Positions 17,921 to 26,681 of a stretch of 64,000 bases of DNA are shown here, piece by piece. The DNA comes from Rivibacter sp049446155 (GTDB lineage: Bacteria > Pseudomonadota > Gammaproteobacteria > Burkholderiales > Burkholderiaceae_C), in contig NZ_JBMSEE010000003.1 in the NCBI RefSeq assembly GCF_049446155.1, positions 124,001 through 188,000 on the forward strand, given 5' to 3'. Made by a program: the position numbers and the translations under genes. Positions within the stretch are counted from its first letter, which is position 1; each line of letters opens with the position of its first letter. The notes under the pieces were generated by a model. The model was not told the origin of the DNA, did no database searches, and saw nothing but the letters and a program-made list of their open reading frames with translations.

Positions 17921-19021
17921 TCAGCGGCGAACGATCAAGGCGCGCGGGGTCTTGAAGCGCACGATGCGGGCATAGAGGACGACGTAGGTGACGCCGAACA
18001 GAACGATGAAGCAGCCGAGCACGCGGGAGTTGTCCCAGAAGACAACAGCAGGAACCACGGACATCATGCACAACAACCACAGATAGGGGGCAGTCATCGA
18101 GCTGCGTTGCGTCAGAGCCTTGGCATCCTCGCGGCCAACGGCCCACCGCAGCAGGCGACGATAGACAAGACTGTGCAGGTGGACTCCGTCCGGCATGCCA
18201 ACCGCCCGGCCCTTTAGTACCCGACGCCGGTACATCGAGAACAGCGTTTCGAACACCGGATAGATCGACAGCAACAAGGGGAATAGCGGCGACACACGCG
18301 GATTGCGGCTTATCAGCAATATGCCGAGCTCGGCAACGTAGAAGCCAAGGAAGTAGGCGCCGCCGTCGCCCAAGAAAATCAGTCCGGCCGGAAAGTTCCA
18401 GATGAAGAAGCCAAGGGTTGCGCCGACGCCAACCAACCCGAGCAGCACGATCGAATGATCGCCAACCTCATACGCGACGTAGGCGATCGCCAACAACATC
18501 AGCATCACGCACATCGAGGCAAGGCCATTGAAGCCGTCAATGATGTTTACGGCATTGGCAATCCCCGCGACCACGAACACGGCCAAGAGCGCTGCACCAA
18601 CGGAGCTAGCGGCGAGCGCGTCGAGCCCCCAGAGGTCGGTTCGTGCAATCGTCGCATCGAGTGCCCATACACCCAGTGCACCGGAGACGGCTGCAGCCAG
18701 CAGTCGCCACAGCGGGCGCACGCGCTTGGTAAGGTCCTCCGCAAAGCCCATCAGCAGCGCGGGAAGTCCACAGGCCAGCAGCGTCAGCGCCATGGCATCG
18801 AAGCTGCGCTGGCGCAGCCAATTGGAGTCGTCAACCACGAAAGCGCATGCCAACCCAAGGACAACCGCCAAGCCGCCAACGCGCGGCACCGGGCGTGCGT
18901 GAAACTTTTGCGGCCCCGACAAGTCGTGGTCGCCGGAGAACCGGCCATGGCGGCGCGAGGAGCGCACGATGATCAGGGCCATCGCGGCAGCCGCACAAAA
19001 GGACACCAAGAACAGGAGCAT
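17921..19021 (-). CDS. WecA/MraY-family polyprenyl-phosphate sugar-1-phosphate transferase
   Basis: Integral membrane enzyme that starts a lipid-linked glycan by moving a HexNAc-1-phosphate from a UDP-sugar to undecaprenyl phosphate. The 366 residues have about ten membrane segments and the family motifs NAVNIIDGFNGLA (about 156-168), FLGDGGAYFLG and DGVHLHSL. The substrate cannot be read from sequence; WecA (GlcNAc) and WbpL types are candidates. It is divergent from manC across 94 bases and marks the left end of the polysaccharide locus. TACACT 6 bases before the ATG suggests a leaderless message. Confidence 0.88.
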   Translation of the reverse strand: MLLFLVSFCAAAAMALIIVRSSRRHGRFSGDHDLSGPQKFHARPVPRVGGLAVVLGLACAFVVDDSNWLRQRSFDAMALTLLACGLPALLMGFAEDLTKRVRPLWRLLAAAVSGALGVWALDATIARTDLWGLDALAASSVGAALLAVFVVAGIANAVNIIDGFNGLASMCVMLMLLAIAYVAYEVGDHSIVLLGLVGVGATLGFFIWNFPAGLIFLGDGGAYFLGFYVAELGILLISRNPRVSPLFPLLLSIYPVFETLFSMYRRRVLKGRAVGMPDGVHLHSLVYRRLLRWAVGREDAKALTQRSSMTAPYLWLLCMMSVVPAVVFWDNSRVLGCFIVLFGVTYVVLYARIVRFKTPRALIVRR

Positions 19022-19074
19022 TCGGCCAGTGTAGTCAGTCCCCCTCGTCCATCTTTCCGCGACCTGCGCACCGG

Positions 19075-19080
19075 TATAGT
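19075..19080 (+). promoter_or_regulatory. Possible -10 of the manC-rfbBDAC promoter
   Basis: TATAGT (5 of 6 to TATAAT) lies 35 bases before the manC start in the wecA-manC divergent gap. The -35 region is poor (TCTTTC at 17 bases). It would head the whole rightward part of the locus. Confidence 0.4.
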
Positions 19081-19115
19081 GGCCGTTTGCCGGTTAAACG
19101 AAGCCCTTGGTGCCA

Positions 19116-20591
19116 ATGTCAGTTCCGATCACCGTTGTTCCCGTCGTTCTTGCAGGCGGTTCCGGGACCCGCTTGTGGCCGCTCAGCAGAGCGCTCTATC
19201 CGAAGCAGTTTCTGGCGCTTCGTGGACCTCACACACTTTTTCAGCAAGCCTTGCTGCGCATCCTGTCACTCAAGGATCGGGGAAGAGCATTAGGTGCGCC
19301 TCTGATTGTCGGCAACGAGGAGCACCGCTTCATGGTGCTCGAGCAGCTGCGCGAGATCGGCATCGCCGACGCGCGGCTTCTGCTGGAGCCGCTGGGGCGC
19401 AACACGGCGCCGGCACTCACACTCGCTGCGCTGGCCGCGCTCGATGACGGCGGCGATCCGATTCTCGTGGTTAGCCCAGCCGACCACATCGTCACCGACC
19501 TAGATCGATTCGTTGATGCGCTGCTCGTGGCCGTTGATGCCGCGTCGAAAGGTAGCATCGTGACGCTTGGCGTCGTACCTGATCGGCCGGAAACCGGGTT
19601 TGGTTACATCCTCAGCGAGGGCGAAGGAATTGCGCGCCAAGTGAGCGCCTTCGTCGAAAAGCCGGACCTCGCTACGGCGCAACGCTACCTTGCCGAGGGC
19701 GGTTACGCATGGAACAGTGGCATCTTCGTGCTCAAGGCCTCGACGTGGATGGCGGCACTCGAACGCTTCCGTCCCGATATCGCCGCAACGACGCGTTCTG
19801 CATGGGCGAGTCGCGGCGTCGACGCCAGCTTCGTGCGGCCGGATCGCGCTGCGTTCGCGACCATCCCTTCCGAGTCGATCGACTACGCCGTAATGGAGGC
19901 GTGTCCGCGCAATCCGAAGGCGGGCTTCAGCGTCAAGCTGGTCGCCCTGGACGCCGGCTGGAGCGACCTCGGCGCCTGGGACGCCGTCTGGCAGGTCTGC
20001 GATCACGACGCGCAGGGCAACGCCTCTCACGGCGACGCAATCATCGAGGACAGCCGCAACACCTACATCCATGCCACGAGCCGGCTCGTCGGCGCAGTGG
20101 GGCTCGACAACGTCGTAGTGATCGAGACGCCTGACGCAGTACTCGTAGCAGATCGCGCACGCAGCCAAGATGTCAGGCACGTTGTCGCCAAGCTGCAGCG
20201 CGCCGCACGCGCCGAAGTCGACCTGCATCGCCGTGTGCACCGCCCCTGGGGTTGGTACGACAGCATCGACGCCGGACCGCGCTTCCAAGTCAAGCGAATC
20301 ATGGTCAGTCCGGGCGCCTCGCTCAGCCTGCAAATGCACCACCATCGCGCCGAACATTGGGTGGTGGTGCGGGGGACGGCCGAGGTGACATGCGGCGATC
20401 ACAAGCTGCTTGTCACGGAGAACCAGAGCACCTACATCCCGCTGGGCGAGAAGCATCGTCTGGCGAATCCGGGCAAGACCCCACTCGAGATCATTGAGGT
20501 CCAGTCGGGCAGCTACCTTGGAGAAGATGACATCCTGAGATTCGAGGACAACTATGGCCGCAGTGAGGGCACTTCGGAGTCATTGACTTGA
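19116..20591 (+). CDS. manC: Mannose-1-phosphate guanylyltransferase / mannose-6-phosphate isomerase
   Basis: Bifunctional type II enzyme making GDP-mannose, the precursor of GDP-fucose (gmd and fcl, this window). The 491 residues show the nucleotidyltransferase signature LAGGSGTRLWPLSRALYPKQ, the FVEKPD motif, and a C-terminal cupin with HRPWGWYDSID and LQMHHHRAEHW for isomerisation. The ATG at 19116 is preferred over a TTG three codons earlier. The stop overlaps rfbB. No phosphomannomutase gene is present in the window. Confidence 0.95.
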   Translation: MSVPITVVPVVLAGGSGTRLWPLSRALYPKQFLALRGPHTLFQQALLRILSLKDRGRALGAPLIVGNEEHRFMVLEQLREIGIADARLLLEPLGRNTAPALTLAALAALDDGGDPILVVSPADHIVTDLDRFVDALLVAVDAASKGSIVTLGVVPDRPETGFGYILSEGEGIARQVSAFVEKPDLATAQRYLAEGGYAWNSGIFVLKASTWMAALERFRPDIAATTRSAWASRGVDASFVRPDRAAFATIPSESIDYAVMEACPRNPKAGFSVKLVALDAGWSDLGAWDAVWQVCDHDAQGNASHGDAIIEDSRNTYIHATSRLVGAVGLDNVVVIETPDAVLVADRARSQDVRHVVAKLQRAARAEVDLHRRVHRPWGWYDSIDAGPRFQVKRIMVSPGASLSLQMHHHRAEHWVVVRGTAEVTCGDHKLLVTENQSTYIPLGEKHRLANPGKTPLEIIEVQSGSYLGEDDILRFEDNYGRSEGTSESLT

Positions 20592-21661
20592 TTCTGGTCA
20601 CCGGCGGTGCCGGCTTCATCGGCAGCAACTTCGTGCTTGACTGGCTGGCACATGTGGGCGAGCCAGTCGTCAATCTTGATGCGCTGACTTACGCGGGCAA
20701 TCTGCGCAACCTCGAACCGCTGCGGCATGACACCCGCCACACTTTCGTGCGCGGCGATATCTGCGATCGAATGTTGATCGATCGCCTGCTGGCTGATCAT
20801 CGGCCGCGCGCCATCGTTCATCTGGCGGCGGAGAGCCATGTCGACCGATCGATACAAGGTCCGTCCGCGTTCATCAGGACCAACATTGAAGGCACGTTTG
20901 CGCTGCTGGAGGCGGCTCGGGCGTATTGGTCGCGCTTGCCCGAACATGAGCAGCGGCTCTTCCGGTTCCACCACGTGAGCACGGACGAGGTCTACGGCTC
21001 GCTTGATCCGGACGCCTCCCCCTTCACCGAACGGCACGCGTATGAGCCCAACAGCCCTTATGCCGCCAGCAAGGCCGCCAGTGATCACCTGGTCAGGGCC
21101 TGGTATCACACGTATGGGCTCCCTGTCGTTACGACCAACTGCTCCAACAACTATGGCCCGCTGCACTTCCCGGAGAAGCTCATCCCACTCATGATCGTCA
21201 GGGCATTGGCCGGCAAGCCTCTCCCTGTTTACGGCGATGGCCTGCAAGTGCGCGACTGGCTCTACGTCAAGGATCACTGCAGTGCGATTCGAGAGGTACT
21301 TGCACGTGGTAGCGCCGGCGAGACCTACAACATCGGGGGACGGAACGAGCAGACAAACATTGACATCGTCCGGCACATCTGCGCGCTGCTCGACGAACTG
21401 CGGCCGGACCCGAGCGGCCCGTACGCCCGACTCATCACCCATGTGGCAGACCGACCCGGCCATGATCGACGCTACGCCATCGATGCCGGCAAGATCGAGC
21501 GCGAGCTCGGTTGGCGTCCCACCGAAACCTTCGAGACCGGACTGCGCAAGACCGTGCAGTGGTATCTAGCGAACGCCGAGTGGGTGGCCGACGTCCAGAG
21601 CGGCGCCTACCGGGACTGGCTTGCCGCCAACTACGCAGGCCGAGGTGACCACACGGCATGA
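20588..21661 (+). CDS. rfbB: dTDP-glucose 4,6-dehydratase
   Basis: Second step of dTDP-L-rhamnose synthesis. The 357-residue extended SDR has GGAGFIG (6-12), T132-D133-E134 in STDEVYGS and Y158/K162 in YAASKAASDHL. The start is TTG at 20588, overlapping the manC stop as TTGA, so translation is probably coupled; MILVTGGAGF fits the family start and no other start fits. The stop overlaps rfbD as ATGA. Confidence 0.95.
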   Translation: MILVTGGAGFIGSNFVLDWLAHVGEPVVNLDALTYAGNLRNLEPLRHDTRHTFVRGDICDRMLIDRLLADHRPRAIVHLAAESHVDRSIQGPSAFIRTNIEGTFALLEAARAYWSRLPEHEQRLFRFHHVSTDEVYGSLDPDASPFTERHAYEPNSPYAASKAASDHLVRAWYHTYGLPVVTTNCSNNYGPLHFPEKLIPLMIVRALAGKPLPVYGDGLQVRDWLYVKDHCSAIREVLARGSAGETYNIGGRNEQTNIDIVRHICALLDELRPDPSGPYARLITHVADRPGHDRRYAIDAGKIERELGWRPTETFETGLRKTVQWYLANAEWVADVQSGAYRDWLAANYAGRGDHTA

Positions 21662-22542
21662 AGCTGCTGCTGCTTGGTCACCGTGGCCAACTGGGATGGG
21701 AACTGCAGCGTTCCCTGGCCCCGCTCGGCGACATCGTCACGGCCGAGCGCCACGTCGCCGACTTCAGTCGGCCCGATCAGCTGGCCGCGCTCGTCAAGTC
21801 GCAGCGCCCCCGGATTGTGGTCAACGCCGCAGCCTACACGGCCGTCGATCGCGCGGAGAGCGAGCCGGAGCTGGCCCGCGCGGTCAACGCGCTGACGCCC
21901 GGCGCGTTGGCGCGCGAATGCGCAGCCATTGACGCCATCCTCGTTCACTACAGCAGCGACTACGTGCTCGACGGTAGCGGCAATACGCCGCGGGACGAGT
22001 CGGCGAGCACTGCCCCGCTCAATGCATACGGACGCACCAAGCTCGAAGGCGAGACGCTGGTCCGCGCAAGTGGCTGCCGCCACTTGATGCTTCGCACCAG
22101 CTGGGTCTACTCAGCGCGAGGGAGCAACTTCCCGAAGACAATGCTGCGGCTGGCCGCCGAGCGGGACCGGCTGACCGTCGTCGACGACCAGTTCGGTGCT
22201 CCAACCAGTGCTGAACTGCTGGCCGACGTCACGGCTCATGCCCTGAGCACCGTGCTGCGGCGGCCCGATCTGTGCGGTCTCTATCACGTCGCTGCCGGCG
22301 GCGAGACGAGCTGGCATGCGCTCGCCACCTTCGTGATCGAACACGCTCGCGCTGCCGGTGCACCGATCCTAGTCGCCGCCAACGCCATTGAAGCCGTTCA
22401 TTCGGAGGCCTTCTCCACAGCGGCCAGGCGCCCGGCCAACTCGCGTCTTGACACGAGCCGCTTTCGGACGACATTCGGGCTGAACTTGCCCCACTGGCAG
22501 CGTGGGATGGAGCGACTGCTCGACGAACTGCTGGCGCGCTGA
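21658..22542 (+). CDS. rfbD: dTDP-4-dehydrorhamnose reductase
   Basis: Last step of dTDP-L-rhamnose synthesis, NAD(P)H-dependent. The 294 residues start MKLLLLGHRGQLGWEL, the RmlD nucleotide-binding signature; VNAAAYTAVDRAE, YSSDYVLDG and NAYGRTKLEGE with the catalytic Tyr and Lys follow. It is coupled to rfbB by ATGA. rfbA follows after 19 bases. Confidence 0.95.
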   Translation: MKLLLLGHRGQLGWELQRSLAPLGDIVTAERHVADFSRPDQLAALVKSQRPRIVVNAAAYTAVDRAESEPELARAVNALTPGALARECAAIDAILVHYSSDYVLDGSGNTPRDESASTAPLNAYGRTKLEGETLVRASGCRHLMLRTSWVYSARGSNFPKTMLRLAAERDRLTVVDDQFGAPTSAELLADVTAHALSTVLRRPDLCGLYHVAAGGETSWHALATFVIEHARAAGAPILVAANAIEAVHSEAFSTAARRPANSRLDTSRFRTTFGLNLPHWQRGMERLLDELLAR

Positions 22543-22561
22543 GCCAAGGGAGGCAGACACC

Positions 22562-23446
22562 ATGCAACGAAGAGGCATCATTCTGGCCGGTGGATCAGGC
22601 ACGCGCCTGCACCCGGCCACGCTGTCGATCAGCAAGCAGCTGCTGCCTGTCTACGACAAGCCAATGATCTATTACCCGCTGAGCACCTTGATGCTGGCTG
22701 GCATCCGCGACATCCTCGTGATCAGCACGCCACAAGACACTCCGCGCTTTCAGGCGCTGCTGGGCGACGGTTCGAGCTGGGGCCTCAGTTTGCACTACTG
22801 CGTGCAGCCAAGCCCGGACGGCCTTGCGCAGGCCTTTATCCTCGGGCGCGACTTCATCGGCGGGCACCCGAGCGCCCTGGTACTCGGCGACAACCTCTTC
22901 TACGGACACGGTCTGCAAGGACTGTTGCAGAGCGCCGCCTCGCGCGCCGCCGGGGCCACCGTGTTTGCCTATCGCGTGCAAGACCCCGAGCGTTACGGCG
23001 TGGTCACGTTCGACAAGCAACAACAGGCAGTCAGCATCGAGGAGAAGCCCAAGACACCGCAGAGCCACCATGCAGTCACCGGCCTCTATTTCTACGACGA
23101 ACAGGTTTGCGACATCTCCGCGTCGCTGCGCCCGTCGAAGCGCGGCGAGCTGGAGATCACTGACGTCAACGCGCACTATCTCGCCCAGCGTCAGCTGAAC
23201 GTGGAGATCATGGGCCGTGGCTTCGCATGGCTCGACACCGGCACCCACGACAGCTTGCTCGATGCCAGCCAGTTCATCGCCACGCTCGAGAAGCGCCAGG
23301 GCCTGAAGGTCGCCTGCCCCGAAGAAGTTGCCTTCAGATCGGGCTGGATCGACGCCATGCAGCTCGAGGCGCTGGCTCAACCGATGATCAAGAACGGCTA
23401 CGGCCGTTACCTGATTCAGTTACTCAACGATTCGGCGGCCAAGTGA
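22562..23446 (+). CDS. rfbA: Glucose-1-phosphate thymidylyltransferase
   Basis: First, feedback-controlled step of dTDP-rhamnose synthesis. The 294 residues begin MQRRGIILAGGSGTRLHP with the active-site loop and contain KQLLPVYDKPMIYYPLST, VLGDNLFYG and the C-terminal Mg-binding region. AAGGGAGG about 7 bases upstream fixes the ATG at 22562, although the frame is open further upstream. The stop overlaps rfbC as GTGA. Confidence 0.96.
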   Translation: MQRRGIILAGGSGTRLHPATLSISKQLLPVYDKPMIYYPLSTLMLAGIRDILVISTPQDTPRFQALLGDGSSWGLSLHYCVQPSPDGLAQAFILGRDFIGGHPSALVLGDNLFYGHGLQGLLQSAASRAAGATVFAYRVQDPERYGVVTFDKQQQAVSIEEKPKTPQSHHAVTGLYFYDEQVCDISASLRPSKRGELEITDVNAHYLAQRQLNVEIMGRGFAWLDTGTHDSLLDASQFIATLEKRQGLKVACPEEVAFRSGWIDAMQLEALAQPMIKNGYGRYLIQLLNDSAAK

Positions 23447-23994
23447 AGGTGATCCCGACCACCCTGTCCGAGGTACTGATCCTCGAGCCCACCGTGTTTC
23501 GCGATGAACGCGGCTACTTCCTGGAGAGCTTCAACCAACATGTGCTGGATGAAGCCTTGGGACAGCACATTGAGTTCGTTCAGGACAACCACTCGCGGTC
23601 TACGCGGGGCGTGCTGCGGGGACTGCATTTCCAGCGGGCGCCGCGCGCGCAGGGCAAGCTGGTACGCGTGTCGCAGGGACGAGTGTTTGATGTAGCCGTG
23701 GACGTGCGCCGCTCGAGTCCGAGCTTCGGTCACTGGACCGGCGTCGAGCTCAGCGAGGAAAATCACCGCCAGCTCTGGATTCCGCCGGGTTTCGCGCACG
23801 GCTTCCTGGTCCTGAGCGACAGCGCCGATTTCCTCTACAAGCTGACCGACTTCTATACGCCGGCCTTCGAGGCCAGCATTCGCTGGGACGATCCGGCAAT
23901 CGGAATCCGCTGGCCGCTGGGCGCATCGATCCCGCGCCTGTCATCGAAGGACTCCGCCGCTCCAACTCTGGCGGAAGTTCCAGCATTCGACTGA
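23443..23994 (+). CDS. rfbC: dTDP-4-dehydrorhamnose 3,5-epimerase
   Basis: Double epimerisation of dTDP-4-keto-6-deoxyglucose. The 183-residue cupin starts at GTG (GTGA overlap with the rfbA stop): MKVIPTTLSEVLILEP. Catalytic-region motifs RGLHFQRAP, LVRVSQGRVFDVAVDVR and PPGFAHGFLVLSD are present. The preceding open sequence is rfbA in another frame. It ends the rfb set; kpsM follows after 69 bases. Confidence 0.94.
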   Translation: MKVIPTTLSEVLILEPTVFRDERGYFLESFNQHVLDEALGQHIEFVQDNHSRSTRGVLRGLHFQRAPRAQGKLVRVSQGRVFDVAVDVRRSSPSFGHWTGVELSEENHRQLWIPPGFAHGFLVLSDSADFLYKLTDFYTPAFEASIRWDDPAIGIRWPLGASIPRLSSKDSAAPTLAEVPAFD

Positions 23995-24034
23995 GGCACT
24001 AGGTCACCGGCACGAAGCGTCAGCGGGCGTCAAG

Positions 24035-24040
24035 CACAAT
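24035..24040 (+). promoter_or_regulatory. Possible -10 for the kpsMTED genes
   Basis: CACAAT (4 of 6) lies 23 bases before the kpsM ATG in the 69-base gap after rfbC. It resembles the xACAAT hexamers before other transcription units here, but no -35 match is visible. Confidence 0.25.
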
Positions 24041-24063
24041 AGCGGGCTGCCGACCGTCCAGAC

Positions 24064-24876
24064 ATGTCTGCCATCGCCTCGACTGCTCCAACCCGAAAGC
24101 GCAGCCCGCTGAAGATCCAGCGGGCCGTGCTGTTGGCTCTGTTCATCCGGGAGTTGCGCACCCGCATCGAGGGCCGCTGGCTGGGCGCAATCTGGCTGTT
24201 GTTCGAGCCACTGGCCCATGTGCTCTTTATCCTGACCTTGTTCGGGTTCCTGCGCCACACCGCATCGACCACGGTCGAGTTTCCGGTGTTCCTAGTGACC
24301 GGCCTGCTGCCGTTCTTCATTTTTCGCAACGTCACGCTGCGACTTGCGGACGCCATCGGCGCAAACAAGGGGCTGTTCTCCTATCGACAGGTTAAGCCGA
24401 TAGATACCTTGTTCGCGCGGGCGCTGGTGGAGACGCTGCTGTATTCGGCCGTCTATGTCATCACGCTGTCGGGTCTAGGCTGGGCCGGTTTCCATTGGTT
24501 GCCGTGGGCGCCGCTGGAACTGATGGGCGTTCTGCTGATGTTGGTTCTGATGGGCATGAGTCTAGGACTCGTGTTGGCCGTCGTGACTTTCGACCGTCCC
24601 AAGGCCCGCTCGATCGTCGGCCTGATATTCCTGCCTTTGTATATCAGTTCCGGAGTCATCTTCGCAGTCCACAACTTGCCTGGAGAAATAAGGCAGTACC
24701 TGCTCTGGAATCCTGTTCTTCATCTGATTGAATCTTCGCGCGGCTTCTTCATCGAGAGTTATCGCCCGATGCCGGGTGTGAATCTTTTCTTTCCGCTCAA
24801 GGTCATCCTGATCCTTTCCGCGTTGGGTCTCAGCCTTTACCGCGTGAATAGACAACAGCTAATCGCGCAGGGCTAG
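24064..24876 (+). CDS. kpsM: Capsule ABC transporter permease, KpsM type
   Basis: Inner-membrane subunit of the ABC-2 exporter that moves lipid-linked capsule across the inner membrane. The 270 residues have about six membrane segments after a short basic tail; RAVLLALFIRELRTRIEGR and WLGAIWLLFEPLAHV are typical of KpsM/BexB. It pairs with the ATPase 14 bases downstream and with kpsE and kpsD, the standard group 2 export set. Confidence 0.92.
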   Translation: MSAIASTAPTRKRSPLKIQRAVLLALFIRELRTRIEGRWLGAIWLLFEPLAHVLFILTLFGFLRHTASTTVEFPVFLVTGLLPFFIFRNVTLRLADAIGANKGLFSYRQVKPIDTLFARALVETLLYSAVYVITLSGLGWAGFHWLPWAPLELMGVLLMLVLMGMSLGLVLAVVTFDRPKARSIVGLIFLPLYISSGVIFAVHNLPGEIRQYLLWNPVLHLIESSRGFFIESYRPMPGVNLFFPLKVILILSALGLSLYRVNRQQLIAQG

Positions 24877-24890
24877 GCGCCAGGACCAGC

Positions 24891-25574
24891 ATGATCGAGC
24901 TGCGCAACTTGACGAAGTGGTATCCGTCGCCCAAGGGACGACGGTATGTCTTCAGGAACCTGAACTTTGTGTTTCCCGACCGGGTGAATATCGGACTGAT
25001 TGGCCGCAACGGTGCGGGCAAGTCGACCTTGATGCGCCTGCTGGGCGGCATTGATTCGCCGAATGAAGGTTCGGTCATCACCGACGCCAACATCTCCTGG
25101 CCGGTCGGCCTGGGCGGCGGCTTCCAGGGCTCGCTCAGTGCTCGCCAGAACGCACAGTTCGTCTGCCGCATCTACGGCGCCACCGGCGCTGAAATGCGCC
25201 GAAAGATTGCCTTCGTCGAGGAGTTCGCCGAGATCGGAGAGTACTTCGACTTGCCCGTGCGCTCATATTCCAGCGGCATGCGATCGCGAGTCGCATTCGG
25301 GCTGAGCATGGCCTTCGAGTTCGACTACTACTTGATCGATGAGGTAATGGCCGTCGGCGACGCGCAGTTCAAGTCAAAAAGCCAGACCGTCATTCGGGAT
25401 CGGCTCGCCAAATCGAACCTGATCCTCGTCTCGCACAGCATGACCGACATTCGCAAGTACTGCGACGTGGTCGTGTTCGTCGACAAAGGGCAAGCAACGC
25501 TGTACGAGGACGTTTCCGAGGGCATCGCCGCGTACATGCAGGAACACCCGAAAAGAAAGCAACGAATCGCATGA
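24891..25574 (+). CDS. kpsT: Capsule ABC transporter ATP-binding protein, KpsT type
   Basis: Cytoplasmic ATPase of the capsule exporter. The 227 residues contain Walker A GRNGAGKST, the signature SYSSGMRSRVAFGLSMA, Walker B YYLIDEVMAVGD and the switch His in LVSHSMTDI. It lacks the extra C-terminal carbohydrate-binding domain of Wzt, so it is the KpsT/BexA type not tied to one O-antigen. The stop overlaps kpsE as ATGA. Confidence 0.95.
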   Translation: MIELRNLTKWYPSPKGRRYVFRNLNFVFPDRVNIGLIGRNGAGKSTLMRLLGGIDSPNEGSVITDANISWPVGLGGGFQGSLSARQNAQFVCRIYGATGAEMRRKIAFVEEFAEIGEYFDLPVRSYSSGMRSRVAFGLSMAFEFDYYLIDEVMAVGDAQFKSKSQTVIRDRLAKSNLILVSHSMTDIRKYCDVVVFVDKGQATLYEDVSEGIAAYMQEHPKRKQRIA

Positions 25575-26677
25575 ACCAACTCAAGGCGCTCACGCCACGG
25601 CGCTTGAAGATTGCTTTGCTGGCAATCCCCGTGGCGCTGGGCATCGTGTACTACGGCCTGATTGCATCCGCGCGCTACGTCAGCGAGGCCACCGTCGCGC
25701 TGCAGCGCGCCGGCAACGACGGCAGCGCCATTCCGGGCGCGGCACTGCTGCTCGCAGGGATCAATCCGCAGTCGCGCGAGGACACCCTCTACCTGAAGCA
25801 GTACATCCACTCGCTCGCACTTCTCACCAAGCTCGAGGAGCGGCTCCAGTTGCGAAAGCACTTCTCGCAGCGCCGACTCGACCTGGCCGTGCACCTGTCG
25901 CCAGAGGCGAATCAGGAGGAGTTCCTCGAGTATTACCGCCAGCGCGTTGACGTTGTGCTCGACGACCTCTCTTCGACGCTCACGGTGCGCGTGCAGGGGT
26001 TCGATGCGGATTTCGCACACCGCGTCAACCAGGCCATTCTCGAGGAGAGCGAGCGATTCGTGAACGAGCTCTCGCACAAGCTTGCGCGGGAGAAGCTTTC
26101 GTTCGCCGAAGGCGAGCTCAAGTTGGCGGGCGAGCGACTCCAGCAGGCCAAGGAAGACGTGCTCAAGTTCCAGGCCAAGAACCGCTTTCTGGATCCCACG
26201 ATCCAAGCGCGCGCCAGCGGTTACGTCACGGCTGAACTACAAACGCAGATCACCAAGTCGGAGGCCGAGCTCGGCGGCCTGCGCGCCTTCCTCAACGAGG
26301 ACGCCTACCAAGTGCGCGCGCTCAAGGCTCAGATCGCCGCGCTCAGGTCTCAACTGGAGTCCGAGCGCGAGCGCGCCACGGCCAGCGGCAAGAAGGGCGA
26401 CCGCCTGGGTGAACTCGCGGTCGATTTCAAGGCGCTCGAGTTACAAGCCGAGTTCGCGCTCGACGCCTACAAGCTCTCGCTCGCGGCGGTGGAAAACGCG
26501 CGCATCGAGGCGACGCGCAAGCTCAAGACCCTCTCCGTGATTGAGCCGCCCACGCTGCCGCAGAGCGCGGCCTACCCCCGCCGCCTCTACAACTTGGCCA
26601 CGCTCACCGTGGCCTGCCTGCTGCTGTATGCCGTGGCCCGGCTGATCTTGGCCACCATCCGCGAACATCAAGACTGA
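25571..26677 (+). CDS. kpsE: Capsule export inner-membrane/periplasmic protein, KpsE type
   Basis: Polysaccharide co-polymerase-like adaptor linking the inner-membrane exporter with the outer-membrane channel. The 368 residues have membrane segments near 13-33 and 343-362, with a periplasmic part rich in coiled coil (about 160-330). Overall layout and neighbours fit KpsE/BexC/CtrB; it is coupled to kpsT by ATGA. Confidence 0.9.
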   Translation: MNQLKALTPRRLKIALLAIPVALGIVYYGLIASARYVSEATVALQRAGNDGSAIPGAALLLAGINPQSREDTLYLKQYIHSLALLTKLEERLQLRKHFSQRRLDLAVHLSPEANQEEFLEYYRQRVDVVLDDLSSTLTVRVQGFDADFAHRVNQAILEESERFVNELSHKLAREKLSFAEGELKLAGERLQQAKEDVLKFQAKNRFLDPTIQARASGYVTAELQTQITKSEAELGGLRAFLNEDAYQVRALKAQIAALRSQLESERERATASGKKGDRLGELAVDFKALELQAEFALDAYKLSLAAVENARIEATRKLKTLSVIEPPTLPQSAAYPRRLYNLATLTVACLLLYAVARLILATIREHQD

Positions 26678-26681
26678 CGCC